Shown piece after piece: positions 22,106 through 30,558 of a stretch of DNA of 64,000 nucleotides. Position numbers and translations under genes: made by a program. The notes under the pieces are model-generated. The model was not told the DNA's origin. It did not search any database and worked only from the letters and a program-made list of their open reading frames with translations. Positions within the stretch are counted from its first letter, which is position 1; each line of letters begins with the position of its first letter. This stretch comes from a virus. The DNA lies in IMG/VR virus record IMGVR_UViG_3300010885_022465, positions 1 to 64,000 of that record; one strand, written 5' to 3'.

Positions 22106-22807
22106 ATGGAAAAACAAATCATGCAAACACTTGAGTTTCAAAAAGGAGTTTTAGCTCCATTGCCTCAAGTACCAACTCTTCTTCCAAAAGCTAGAGCAAA
22201 GCTAAGACAAAACTTGTTACAGGAAGAAGTAACAGAAATATCTACAGCAGTAGAAGACTGGTATCATCCAATAATGGATATTCAAAAACCAACGGAAGAA
22301 GAAACCTTAACAGAAGTTCTCGATGGTATCATTGACTCCATATACATTCTTCTAGGTACTGCACATGAGTATGGATTGGCAGACAGATTAATCCTAGCAT
22401 TTGATGAGGTACACAACTCAAACATGAGTAAGTTTGATGAGAATGGTAAAGCTATCTTTAGAGAAGATGGTAAGGTAATCAAAGGTGAAAGATACCGAGC
22501 TCCAAACTTAACTCAAATAATCAAGAAAGACTTAACTGTTTTCAAAAGTGAAGCAGTTCAAGCATTAAACGAAGTAATTCAAAATGAACAAAAAGAGTTT
22601 ATCAAAAAGGTTGACAACAAAATATTAGAGTTATTACCTAATGATAAAAAATTAAGCTGGGCATCGTTCGTTTCGTTATCTGAAGAGTTCTCAGAAATTA
22701 TAGAAGTAAGTTATGACTTTTCTGACTTGTTGAATGGTAGAAAGGCTACCGTGACAATAGACGGAGAAACTAACGTAATCAAAGAGAACAACAACTTAGT
22801 AGACTAA
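22106..22807 (+). CDS. MazG/HisE-like NTP pyrophosphohydrolase with C-terminal extension
   Basis: Residues 30-135 match the all-alpha NTP pyrophosphohydrolase fold: EExxE (40-44), ExxD (70-73) and Asp77, followed by the phage-type EVHNSNMSKFDENG and YRAPNL. Such enzymes hydrolyse nucleoside triphosphates and in phages may clear modified dNTPs or lower (p)ppGpp. The extra ~95 C-terminal residues are acidic and unrecognised. It overlaps the next gene by one base. Confidence 0.75.
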   Translation: MEKQIMQTLEFQKGVLAPLPQVPTLLPKARAKLRQNLLQEEVTEISTAVEDWYHPIMDIQKPTEEETLTEVLDGIIDSIYILLGTAHEYGLADRLILAFDEVHNSNMSKFDENGKAIFREDGKVIKGERYRAPNLTQIIKKDLTVFKSEAVQALNEVIQNEQKEFIKKVDNKILELLPNDKKLSWASFVSLSEEFSEIIEVSYDFSDLLNGRKATVTIDGETNVIKENNNLVD

Positions 22808-23202
22808 TGATTATCAAGAGAGCAAAGTACGGGAATACCAAAGTAATTGTTGATGGAGTTAAATTCGACAGCAAACTTGAATTATACCTGTACAATGCTC
22901 TCAAAAATAATGAACTTGATTTTGACTTTCAAGTAAACATTGAGTTAGTGCCAAAGTTTAGGTTTCAACAAGAAAATATTAGAGCAATAGGAATGAGAGT
23001 AGATTTCCTGCTACGACATAATCATAAAGAAATTTTCATTGATACCAAAGGCTTTGCTACTTCAGATGCAAAAATGAAATACAAGATGTTAAAGTTTAAA
23101 TTCAAAGACCAGCCAAGTACATACATCATTTGGCTCAAAACACAGAAAGATGTAAATGCTTTTATATTTAATTTAAAAAATAAAGATTATGAACCCAAAT
23201 GA
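22807..23202 (+). CDS. DUF1064-family PD-(D/E)XK nuclease
   Basis: The pattern FDSKLELYLYNAL (Glu25), FQVNIELVPKFRFQ, VDFLL (Asp66) and IDTKG (Asp79-x-Lys81) fits DUF1064, a phage nuclease related to Holliday-junction resolvases. It would trim branched DNA before packaging. Length (131 aa) is typical. Confidence 0.75.
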   Translation: MIIKRAKYGNTKVIVDGVKFDSKLELYLYNALKNNELDFDFQVNIELVPKFRFQQENIRAIGMRVDFLLRHNHKEIFIDTKGFATSDAKMKYKMLKFKFKDQPSTYIIWLKTQKDVNAFIFNLKNKDYEPK

Positions 23203-23593
23203 ATTATTAGAATTATTGAAAGGATTAGAACATGTTAACTCTGCGGAAGACATGGCAAAATTCTTAAAAGATTATAACAAAAAACAAAAAAAGAAAGAAC
23301 AAGAAAAGTCAAAAGCAGAAGAGAAAGAAGAAAAGTATGTTGAATATTCAAGAAAAATATCAAAAGCTATAATTGAAATTCTAACAGATGAAAACAATCC
23401 TAACCATATTGATATAAATGAATTGTCACAATATGATAATGGAGACCAATTTGTACACGCACTAGCAAACATAGCTCCTGCATATGTATTAGATGCAATC
23501 ACAAATGACGATAGAGATGATGAAGATTCTATCGACAGAAACACTAATTATTTACGATTAATTATTAAATATGCTAAACCAAGTAAAAAATAA
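23189..23593 (+). CDS. Hypothetical charged coiled-coil protein (134 aa)
   Basis: A long Lys/Glu helix (about residues 25-55) precedes an acidic domain (DDRDDEDSIDRN). It overlaps neighbours on both sides. No function recognised. Confidence 0.5.
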   Translation: MNPNELLELLKGLEHVNSAEDMAKFLKDYNKKQKKKEQEKSKAEEKEEKYVEYSRKISKAIIEILTDENNPNHIDINELSQYDNGDQFVHALANIAPAYVLDAITNDDRDDEDSIDRNTNYLRLIIKYAKPSKK

Positions 23594-23801
23594 TAGCTTT
23601 GAAACCAAAGTTAATAAAGTAAAGGCACACCTTTCAAGCGCAGGAAGTATAACTTCTTGGCAAGCAATCTCTCTTTACAGAGCAACACGATTAAGTGCAA
23701 TCATATTCAACTTACGAAAAAATGGTTGGAATATAACATCGGTTCGCATGGAAGATGGAGAATCTAAATTTGTAAAATACATATACACAAAACAAATATG
23801 A
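23571..23801 (+). CDS. Helix-turn-helix protein (HTH_39-like)
   Basis: KVKAHLSSAGSITSWQAISLYRATRLSAIIFNLRKNGWNIT follows the HTH_39 domain pattern, a small winged helix common in phages. Probably a DNA-binding regulator or replication accessory. The stop overlaps the SSB start (ATGA). Confidence 0.75.
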   Translation: MLNQVKNNSFETKVNKVKAHLSSAGSITSWQAISLYRATRLSAIIFNLRKNGWNITSVRMEDGESKFVKYIYTKQI

Positions 23802-24220
23802 AAACAATCAACAGAGTAGAGCTAATTGCTCACGTAGGAAGTATCGAATTTAGACAATTTGAAACAGGAAAAGAAATTTGCAACTTATCTGTAGCTACAA
23901 AAAATTCTTACAAAAAAGCTGACGGAGAATGGGCAGAGGATACAGAATGGCACAGATGTGTATTCGCAATTCCAAACCTCATCGAAAGAATGAGAAACGT
24001 AGCTAAAGGAGATTACGTAAGAATTGAAGGAGCTATCAGAACCAAAACCTGGAAGAACAAAGAAGGAGTTGAACAAGTGAGCAGAGAAATTACTTGCTTC
24101 CAATTTGATACTTTATCTAAGGCTGGGAATAAAGAAGAGGTATCTACTCCTGCTCCTGTAAAAGCAACAAGACCTAGCGCAGCAACAGTGTTAGATGAGC
24201 AAGATGATTTACCATTCTGA
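23798..24220 (+). CDS. ssb: Single-stranded DNA-binding protein
   Basis: OB-fold typical of bacterial SSB: NRVELIAHVG..., residues for the core strands (ICNLSVATKNSY, WHRCVFAIPN, GDYVRIEGAIRT) and an acidic tip ending DDLPF, the peptide that docks partner proteins. It protects single strands in replication and cooperates with ERF-type annealing. 140 residues, normal length. Confidence 0.93.
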   Translation: MKTINRVELIAHVGSIEFRQFETGKEICNLSVATKNSYKKADGEWAEDTEWHRCVFAIPNLIERMRNVAKGDYVRIEGAIRTKTWKNKEGVEQVSREITCFQFDTLSKAGNKEEVSTPAPVKATRPSAATVLDEQDDLPF

Positions 24221-24234
24221 TTAAATTATGAACC

Positions 24235-24474
24235 ATGGAAACCTATAAGTTAGACTTAAATTCTAAAGACATTGGTGAGATAGTAACAATCATCAGAGTT
24301 CATCGATTTAAACTAAGCCTTGAAGCCTTTGCTAAGCACTTTAAGATAACTGAAAGGTCGCTAGAATTAATTGAAGATGGTAGAGGGAATTCAGGTGTCG
24401 CTCTTTTGAAAAAGATAAAAGAAAAATATCCGAAATTCATTGACTTCAAATTGGAGGTAAAACTCAAGAAATAA
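24235..24474 (+). CDS. XRE-like helix-turn-helix protein (79 aa)
   Basis: IIRVHRFKLSLEAFAKHFKITERSLELIEDGRG follows the XRE HTH pattern (LSxEAFAKxFxITxRxLExIExGRG). Last gene of the early/middle block, directly before a terminator. Probably a transcription regulator, perhaps of the adhesin unit downstream. Confidence 0.65.
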   Translation: METYKLDLNSKDIGEIVTIIRVHRFKLSLEAFAKHFKITERSLELIEDGRGNSGVALLKKIKEKYPKFIDFKLEVKLKK

Positions 24475-24478
24475 CAAT

Positions 24479-24508
24479 AAGCCTGCGCAATATGCGTGGG
24501 TTTTTTTG
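24479..24508 (+). terminator. Terminator ending the early/middle block
   Basis: CCTGCGCA/TGCGTGGG (24482-24489/24493-24500, two wobbles) with a 3-nt loop, followed by T7. Confidence 0.8.
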
Positions 24509-24509
24509 T

Positions 24510-24543
24510 TTGTGTGACACTAAAGTTTTTGTTTGTATATTTG
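24510..24543 (+). promoter_or_regulatory. Promoter of the rightward adhesin operon
   Basis: TATATTTG at 24536-24543 with TTG at 24510-24512 (23-nt spacer, upper end of the usual range). Predicted start about 24549, with the first ATG at 24565. Confidence 0.6.
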
Positions 24544-24564
24544 CTTAAACTAAAAACTAAAACA

Positions 24565-25104
24565 ATGTACGGAACAGTTATAATTAGTCGTTCGTATCGC
24601 GATAGAAATAACATAAGATTTTCTACTGATAACGGAACTACATATACTGAATTACCTAAAGCAGGATTAATTTATGATGCTATTGCTAATGGTGTTAATA
24701 ATACAATCCCTAATTCAGTAAATAAAAATCTACCTGAAAAAAACTTAATGATTTTCACTTGGTCAGGAAGAGAAAATTTTAGATTAAAGTTTGATTGGAA
24801 AAAATCAAGTATCAATGGATATTCATCCATAAGTATAGCTCAAGCATTGTATAACATGCAAAATTTATTGGCAGAAAATATATCTTCAGTTCAATATCAT
24901 TTCACAGCTGGAACGCATAGTATTGGAATGGATTTCTTGGTTGCAGTTGGAATTATAGTTAACACAGGGACTATTATTATTGATGGTGCTAACCCATTAC
25001 CTGCTGGAACTTATTTATTCAATGCTCCTACAGGTAGTTATTTAAATTACAAAACAATAACACTAACAGGTAATGCAGATATTATTTACGAATTTATTTC
25101 TTAA
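24565..25104 (+). CDS. Hypothetical adhesin-operon protein (179 aa)
   Basis: ATG 24565 is chosen because the upstream part of the frame lies in the promoter. The product (MYGTVIISRSYRDRNNIRFS) is beta-rich with Gly/Asn/Thr content like fibre-associated proteins; residues 35-100 are more helical. Probably a virion surface component, inferred from the operon. Confidence 0.6.
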   Translation: MYGTVIISRSYRDRNNIRFSTDNGTTYTELPKAGLIYDAIANGVNNTIPNSVNKNLPEKNLMIFTWSGRENFRLKFDWKKSSINGYSSISIAQALYNMQNLLAENISSVQYHFTAGTHSIGMDFLVAVGIIVNTGTIIIDGANPLPAGTYLFNAPTGSYLNYKTITLTGNADIIYEFIS

Positions 25105-25106
25105 TC

Positions 25107-25997
25107 ATGAATATCATATATCCAGGAGGAATTCCAACATCCGATAAAGGCGTGGCAAATGGAGTAGCTACATTAGATGCAAACGCTTTAATTCCTATTT
25201 CTCAAATTCCTCCTTCTGCACTTGAAAGATTGGTTGTTGTAGCGAATCAAACGAGTAGATATGCTTTAAATAACTCTCAAGCTCAAAACGGGGATACAAT
25301 TAAGCAAACAGATACAGGTGCTTTTTATTATGTTATTGACGACACAAATCTTGCAAATTCAAGTGGTTATTCTATTTATACCGCTGGAACTGCTTCATCT
25401 GTTGCGTGGTCAGGAATCACAGGTGTTCCTACCCCTGTAAGTACTTTAACAGGAACAAACACTGGAGACCAAGATTTAAGTTTATTAGCTCCAAAATCTT
25501 CACCTACATTTACTGGTACAGTTACAAGTCCTGCAGTAATTTTAAGTTCAGAAACAGCTTCAACAATTGCTAGTTTTGACGCTTCAAAAAATGTAAAATC
25601 ATTAAGTACGGCAACTTATCCAAATTTAACTGAATTAAGTTATGGTAAAGGTGTTACAAGCGCTATTCAAACGCAAATTGATAATAAATCTGATAAAAAC
25701 TTAACCATTAATAGACAAGCAGCATCTTACATATTAGTTGCTGCTGATAACGGGAAGTTGATTGAAATGAACGTAGCAACAGCAAATAGTATCACTATCA
25801 ACAACTCTTTGTTTAGTGCAGGTAATCAAATTGTAATTTCTCAATATGGAGTTGGTCAAGTTAGTTTTGTTGCAGGAAGCGGAGTTACTATTCGTTCTGC
25901 AAGTGGAAAATTAAAATTAACAGGGCAATACTCAATGGCTACAATTATTGCTATTTCAGCAACAGAGTTTTACTTATCAGGAGATTTAACGGCTTAA
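25107..25997 (+). CDS. Tail fibre / receptor-binding protein
   Basis: Begins MNIIYPGGIPTSDKGVANGV and contains 'LDANALIPISQIPPSALER' and 'LTGTNTGDQDLS', motifs frequent in phage fibre shafts. Low Cys, rich in Thr/Ser/Ala/Asn, as in trimeric fibres. Its first six residues recur in the beta-helix spike at 27721, suggesting a shared virion-attachment tip. Confidence 0.7.
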   Translation: MNIIYPGGIPTSDKGVANGVATLDANALIPISQIPPSALERLVVVANQTSRYALNNSQAQNGDTIKQTDTGAFYYVIDDTNLANSSGYSIYTAGTASSVAWSGITGVPTPVSTLTGTNTGDQDLSLLAPKSSPTFTGTVTSPAVILSSETASTIASFDASKNVKSLSTATYPNLTELSYGKGVTSAIQTQIDNKSDKNLTINRQAASYILVAADNGKLIEMNVATANSITINNSLFSAGNQIVISQYGVGQVSFVAGSGVTIRSASGKLKLTGQYSMATIIAISATEFYLSGDLTA

Positions 25998-25999
25998 TT

Positions 26000-27484
26000 A
26001 TGATAATTTCTATAATAGGAGTAATTTGCGCAAAAGCAAGCGCGGCTGTTAGTTCGTTACTAACTGGTTTATACGCTGTGTATAAAGCTGAATCAAACGC
26101 CTTAGCTAGTTTAACAACTAATTTGTACGCTGTTTACAAAGGTGAATCAAATGCAAATGATTCATTAGGTGCATATAATGGAACGGCACAAGGTGGATTA
26201 ACATATACAGCTGGTAAGAGTGGAAATGCTTTTACATTTAATGGCATAAATAGTCGCATTGATTTACCAACTGCTTCTTTTAATTCACTAACAACAGATT
26301 TTTCAGTTAGTGCTTGGACGTTATTTCCAACAGGTTATATTGGCACTGATGCTATTCCTATTTTTAATAATATGAGTGCTACATCTTGGTTTGCTGGTGC
26401 TGGTGGTTTTTGGGTTACATTTTTTGGGGATGTTATACAATTTAGAATTGGGGATAAAAGTACAGCGCCTATTCTAACGTACGCTACTGCTGTTTCAATG
26501 GGTTATAACACGTTTTTTCACATTGCTGTAACACGTTCAAGTGGCAGAAGTAGAATCTATCTAAACGGAACACTAGTAGCTAGTAATACTGATGCCGTCA
26601 ATCCAGTGTATTACACAAGTGGTGTGAATACAACTACACCAACAATAGGAGCAATTAAAATGCCTAATGGTGTACAAGATAGTTATTATGCACCATCAAA
26701 TACAAAAATAGATGAGTTAAATATTTGGAACAAAGAACTAACAGCAACAGAAGTAACAGATTTATATAACGCAGGAACAGGCAAGTTCTACCAAGCAAAT
26801 GCTTTTTATTCTACAATAGTAAACGATTCACTAGGCACATATAACGGAACTGCACAAGGTGGATTGACTTATAGTGCTGGTAAGAGTGGAAATGCTTTTA
26901 CTTTTAATGGCACAAATGCTTATGTAAGTTTGCCTACTAATCAATTTAATTTCACTGGGGACTTTACTATTTCGGCATGGGTTAATATAAGTGGGCTTTA
27001 TATTAGCTCAAATGCCATACATCTTATGGTAAATTTAAATTGCGATGGTGCATGGTTTCAAAATCTAAAAGGAATATGGTTTCAGATAGCTAATCAAACA
27101 TTAGCATTAAGTTTATTTAATAGCGGAACTGCGAATGATGTTACTTGGAACGACACTACTGGAAGTATAATTAAAAGTGGTTCTGGATGGTTTCATGTTG
27201 TTACCACAAGAAAAGGTGGTACTGGAAGTAAGATATATTTGAATGGTGTATTAAAAAATTCAAACACTAACACACTAGATGCTAACTTTCATACAAACTA
27301 TCAAACGCCAGCAATAGGCAATAACAGAATTTTAAATCGGTCTGGCGCTGTAGCTACGTCTGATGTTTATGCACCAGACGGAGTTTTAATAGATGAGTAC
27401 AACGTATGGAATAAAGAATTGACATCAACAGAAGTAACAAATTTATATAACGCAGGAACAGGTAAGTTCTACCCAACATTTTAA
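26000..27484 (+). CDS. Tandem LamG-like adhesin
   Basis: Two copies of a ~200-residue concanavalin/LamG-type domain (about 50-255 and 273-494). Each opens DSLG(A/T)YNGTAQGGLTY and closes WNKELT(A/S)TEVTNLYNAGTGKFY, a hallmark of laminin-G-like carbohydrate-binding modules. The N-terminus (1-45) carries two short repeats of LYAVYKxES. It probably binds host surface polysaccharide. The near-identical repeats suggest recent duplication. Confidence 0.75.
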   Translation: MIISIIGVICAKASAAVSSLLTGLYAVYKAESNALASLTTNLYAVYKGESNANDSLGAYNGTAQGGLTYTAGKSGNAFTFNGINSRIDLPTASFNSLTTDFSVSAWTLFPTGYIGTDAIPIFNNMSATSWFAGAGGFWVTFFGDVIQFRIGDKSTAPILTYATAVSMGYNTFFHIAVTRSSGRSRIYLNGTLVASNTDAVNPVYYTSGVNTTTPTIGAIKMPNGVQDSYYAPSNTKIDELNIWNKELTATEVTDLYNAGTGKFYQANAFYSTIVNDSLGTYNGTAQGGLTYSAGKSGNAFTFNGTNAYVSLPTNQFNFTGDFTISAWVNISGLYISSNAIHLMVNLNCDGAWFQNLKGIWFQIANQTLALSLFNSGTANDVTWNDTTGSIIKSGSGWFHVVTTRKGGTGSKIYLNGVLKNSNTNTLDANFHTNYQTPAIGNNRILNRSGAVATSDVYAPDGVLIDEYNVWNKELTSTEVTNLYNAGTGKFYPTF

Positions 27485-27487
27485 ACT

Positions 27488-27721
27488 ATGAAAGTAAGAC
27501 AATTAACACTAGAACAAGCTCAAATTTTGACAGGAAAGGTATGGGGTTACCAAGGTCAATTATTCAACCCTCAAACAGATGCAAATGGTAAAAAATTTAT
27601 TTCAAATGAAGAAGTAAACGGATGTACTTTACAACAAGCGGAATCGATTCCATGTGATGCGTGGTTGTTGACATTACCCGAAATTGACTATAATCCTGTA
27701 GTAAGTGAAATGCCATTATAA
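27488..27721 (+). CDS. Small fibre-associated protein (77 aa)
   Basis: MKVRQLTLEQAQILTGKVWG...; small acidic protein between two adhesin genes. It might be a fibre chaperone or minor tail protein. Its stop overlaps the next start. Confidence 0.5.
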   Translation: MKVRQLTLEQAQILTGKVWGYQGQLFNPQTDANGKKFISNEEVNGCTLQQAESIPCDAWLLTLPEIDYNPVVSEMPL

Positions 27722-29085
27722 TGAATATTATATATCCAACAACAGCAGACCCGAACGCAATCTCTTCGATTAATTATGGAAATATCATTTATGTAGACCC
27801 TACAAATGGTAATAACGCAACAGGATTAAAGAATAGATTAGACAAACCATTCTTGGATTATAGTTCAGCAAAAAATACTGCTGTATCAGGCGATGTAATC
27901 TATATGAGAAAAGGAACTTATCCTGATACAGTATATGAATTAAAACATTTGGTAGATGTTTACTGCGAGCCAGGGGTATTTCTTCTTGGTGGATTCTCTA
28001 ATTTATCTAATACCGTTACAGTAAAAGTATTTGGTTACGCTAATTTCGGAAATTCAGCTCAACCAGCTTTGCGTGTAGATGGCAATGCTGACATCAGTTT
28101 TGAATTTGATAGAATAGATGGAATTAGAACTTATGGAATCCAAGAGGAGTCTAATGATACTGTAACTTTAAAAGCAAAAGGTAATTACATTAACTGTAGT
28201 ACTCCTATTAGAGTAAGGGGAGGGTATAAAACTGCAGTAATAGAAATATCTCAAATGATTTCAGCTTATGGTTTGTATGCAGTGCGTCTTGGTGCTTCAA
28301 GTTTAAATCCTCTTGTAGGTGTAATAAGTGTTTCTTGCCCTATTATTGAGGCTACAGGTTCGGGATTCGGAAGAGCTGCTATTCTTTTAGCAGAAAACTT
28401 ATCTACTATTGCTGGACAGAACCACAAGATATTTATCAAGGCTGATGTCATAAGAATGACTAACCTAACAATGACAGAAACAAGACCTGATATTATTTCG
28501 GCTGCTGTATGGCATAGAGGAGGACATAACATTGAGATAACTGCAAACTTAGAAGGTAATGCATGCTTAGGAGTAGACGCTAATATAATGGCAGGTTCTT
28601 ACGTAACAGGTACTATGGTGATAAAAGGCGATGTATCTTCTAACATTGAATGTGTAAGTGCAAACTGTAAATTTACAAATGGTAATGCGTGGGGAACTGT
28701 TGTTTTCAAAAATGGATTGATAAAATCATTAGGACAAGGAGCATCAGGAGCTGTAGTAGAAACAGGAAATACTTGGAATTATGTTTCAGGTGGTACAAAT
28801 GGAAATTTACAATTTGTAAATTGTACTTTATACAATGCAGGAACTGACGGAAAAATTGTTCAGCATGATATTCCTAATGCAGCTACAGATAAAAATATTT
28901 ATTTTTACAATTGTATCGCATTCACAGAGGGCACAGGAGGTTTCTTTGCGAGTTCAGTACAGGCTACTAAAAAAATTGGATTACATAATGTTAGAAGTAA
29001 CAAACCACTTGATAGTATGGTAACTGACCCTTTCTCACCTACAGGACTTACAGTAGATACAAATTTAGTAATACCTAAAACATAA
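27721..29085 (+). CDS. Right-handed beta-helix tail spike
   Basis: After MNIIYP the sequence YVDPTNGNNATGLKNR..KPFLDYSSAKN..SGDVIYMRKGTY matches the start of pectate-lyase-like parallel beta-helix proteins, followed by short repetitive strands to the end (454 aa). Such spikes bind or depolymerise surface polysaccharide. No catalytic residues can be assigned by eye. Confidence 0.75.
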   Translation: MNIIYPTTADPNAISSINYGNIIYVDPTNGNNATGLKNRLDKPFLDYSSAKNTAVSGDVIYMRKGTYPDTVYELKHLVDVYCEPGVFLLGGFSNLSNTVTVKVFGYANFGNSAQPALRVDGNADISFEFDRIDGIRTYGIQEESNDTVTLKAKGNYINCSTPIRVRGGYKTAVIEISQMISAYGLYAVRLGASSLNPLVGVISVSCPIIEATGSGFGRAAILLAENLSTIAGQNHKIFIKADVIRMTNLTMTETRPDIISAAVWHRGGHNIEITANLEGNACLGVDANIMAGSYVTGTMVIKGDVSSNIECVSANCKFTNGNAWGTVVFKNGLIKSLGQGASGAVVETGNTWNYVSGGTNGNLQFVNCTLYNAGTDGKIVQHDIPNAATDKNIYFYNCIAFTEGTGGFFASSVQATKKIGLHNVRSNKPLDSMVTDPFSPTGLTVDTNLVIPKT

Positions 29086-29089
29086 AAAA

Positions 29090-29419
29090 ATGGCAGAACT
29101 TAGATTAGAATTATTATTATCTCCTGTTGAAGAGATAAGTATTTTCAACAGCGACACAGAAATAAAAGTTAGTGATTTTTCAGAAACTCAATCAGAAGTG
29201 TTTAACGAATTCGTAGCCTTTACTGGTGAAGACTTTGCAATTATAAATAATATTCTTGATGAAGATATTGTTGTATATTGGCATAAGCCTTTCAATTGTG
29301 ATGAAGATTACTCTATAGATGCATTTTACAACAGAGTATCTTTTGATTATGATTCCTTAACTGAAAGTGAAAAAACTATAGTAGATTCTTTCATAGACCT
29401 TATCAAGTCAATAAGATAA
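29090..29419 (+). CDS. Hypothetical acidic protein (109 aa)
   Basis: Strongly acidic soluble protein ending the rightward adhesin operon. No motif recognised. It converges on the leftward late block at a shared terminator. Confidence 0.55.
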   Translation: MAELRLELLLSPVEEISIFNSDTEIKVSDFSETQSEVFNEFVAFTGEDFAIINNILDEDIVVYWHKPFNCDEDYSIDAFYNRVSFDYDSLTESEKTIVDSFIDLIKSIR

Positions 29420-29435
29420 TAATTGAAGGTAAATT

Positions 29436-29471
29436 AAAAACCCCTAGTAGTTAGTTCTGCTAGGGGTTTTT
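29436..29471. terminator. Bidirectional terminator between convergent late operons
   Basis: AAAAACCCCTAG (29436-29447) pairs with CTAGGGGTTTTT (29460-29471); A/T runs flank both sides, so it can stop both the adhesin and the late leftward transcripts. Confidence 0.85.
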
Positions 29472-29472
29472 C

Positions 29473-29754
29473 TTATTTAAAGAACTTGTGTTTTTTATCA
29501 GCTCTATTTTTACTTTGAGCTTGAACGATTACTTTTTCTTTGCTTTGATGTGCGAGGTCTTTACCATCATGGTTACCATAAGTACCCATCTTTCTGTTTA
29601 AGGCTCCTAGAACGCTTCTGTATTTACGTCTAGCAGATGTAGAATGATACTTAGTATCGTATTCTTCTTTCTTGTCTCTAGCTTCAGGGTGTTCATGGTA
29701 ATACTTTGCAGTCTTACTTTTACCCTTGAAGATACCTGCTAATTTATTTCTCAT
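29473..29754 (-). CDS. Small basic phage protein with YHST/DGKD motifs
   Basis: 93 residues, strongly basic. The pattern EYDTKYHSTSARRKYRS...GNHDGKDLAHQSKEKV...NRADKKH is recognisable in many tailed phages (YHST...RxxR...DGKDxxH...NR), usually near structural or lysis genes, with unknown function. The conserved Asp/His could bind metal. Last gene of the leftward late block. Confidence 0.65.
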   Translation of the reverse strand: MRNKLAGIFKGKSKTAKYYHEHPEARDKKEEYDTKYHSTSARRKYRSVLGALNRKMGTYGNHDGKDLAHQSKEKVIVQAQSKNRADKKHKFFK

Positions 29755-29755
29755 A

Positions 29756-30352
29756 TCACCACTCTTTTAGTAAAACGTATGTTGTTCGTGCTTGGTTTTT
29801 AAAGTAAGTGTTTATCATTTGCAAATGTTTCTGCTTATCATTAACAACCTGACAACCTGCTGACCAATCCCCAATGTTCTCTTGCAACCCTTTAAAGTTA
29901 TTGTCATAAGTAGCCGCGTGGAAATTGATTCCATATCCAGCACCTTTAATAGGAGTTCCTATCTCTTCAGATTTTCCGTCCATATCTCCATCACGATACA
30001 CTAAAAAGTTTCCTACCTGTCTCAATGCAGGCATTTTGCCCATGTGAAGACCATAAGTCCAAACATCGTAATACCATTCGTTAGATTTAACAATAGCTGC
30101 GCCTGCTCTATTGTATTTCAAAAACCCTCCATTCAAAACAGGAGCCCCAGGATTCGTAGTTCCAGTAGTCATGGTTAAAAACCTATCTCCTTGAAAAATA
30201 TAAAACTTGTCGTCAAACTTATTCGTTTCGTCTTCCAAACTTCTAATCCCTACAATATAATAACCATTAGGAATTACCTTGAATGAAGGCAATGATTTTA
30301 TTTTCTCTAGTATCTCAACGTCCGTCAAGTTTCTTACATTACTTTTGCTCAT
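29756..30352 (-). CDS. Putative cysteine-dependent murein enzyme (L,D-transpeptidase-like fold)
   Basis: The region INFHAATYD...IGDWSAGCQVVND places His145 and Cys167 as in YkuD-like enzymes (H...S-x-G-C). It directly follows a holin-like gene and so is the best endolysin candidate in the window. ATG 30352 is preferred; a start at 30385 overlaps the holin gene by 47 nt. The YkuD relation is by motif only, and the phage protein could hydrolyse rather than make cross-links. Confidence 0.6.
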   Translation of the reverse strand: MSKSNVRNLTDVEILEKIKSLPSFKVIPNGYYIVGIRSLEDETNKFDDKFYIFQGDRFLTMTTGTTNPGAPVLNGGFLKYNRAGAAIVKSNEWYYDVWTYGLHMGKMPALRQVGNFLVYRDGDMDGKSEEIGTPIKGAGYGINFHAATYDNNFKGLQENIGDWSAGCQVVNDKQKHLQMINTYFKNQARTTYVLLKEW

Positions 30353-30557
30353 TTTCTTCTTCGTTAGATTCGTAACCATCTTCAACTGTCAATTGACTCA
30401 ATGCTGTAATCACAGTTCCTGCAGTGATTAAAACACCACCTACTGGTGGGAATGGCGCAACTAATGCTCCACCGATAGCACCTAGCACTACACCAATTCT
30501 TTGTACTTTCTTCCAAAACTTTGGAGTAGGAGCACTAATTCTTTCTAATAATTTCAT
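30339..30557 (-). CDS. Holin-like membrane protein (72 aa)
   Basis: Two Gly/Ala/Val-rich hydrophobic segments (about 20-36 and 39-56, broken by PFPPVGG) with a short basic N-terminus and an acidic tail, typical of small class-II holins. Position between an N-anchored membrane protein and the putative endolysin supports lysis timing as its job. Confidence 0.65.
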   Translation of the reverse strand: MKLLERISAPTPKFWKKVQRIGVVLGAIGGALVAPFPPVGGVLITAGTVITALSQLTVEDGYESNEEENEQK

Positions 30558-30558
30558 G

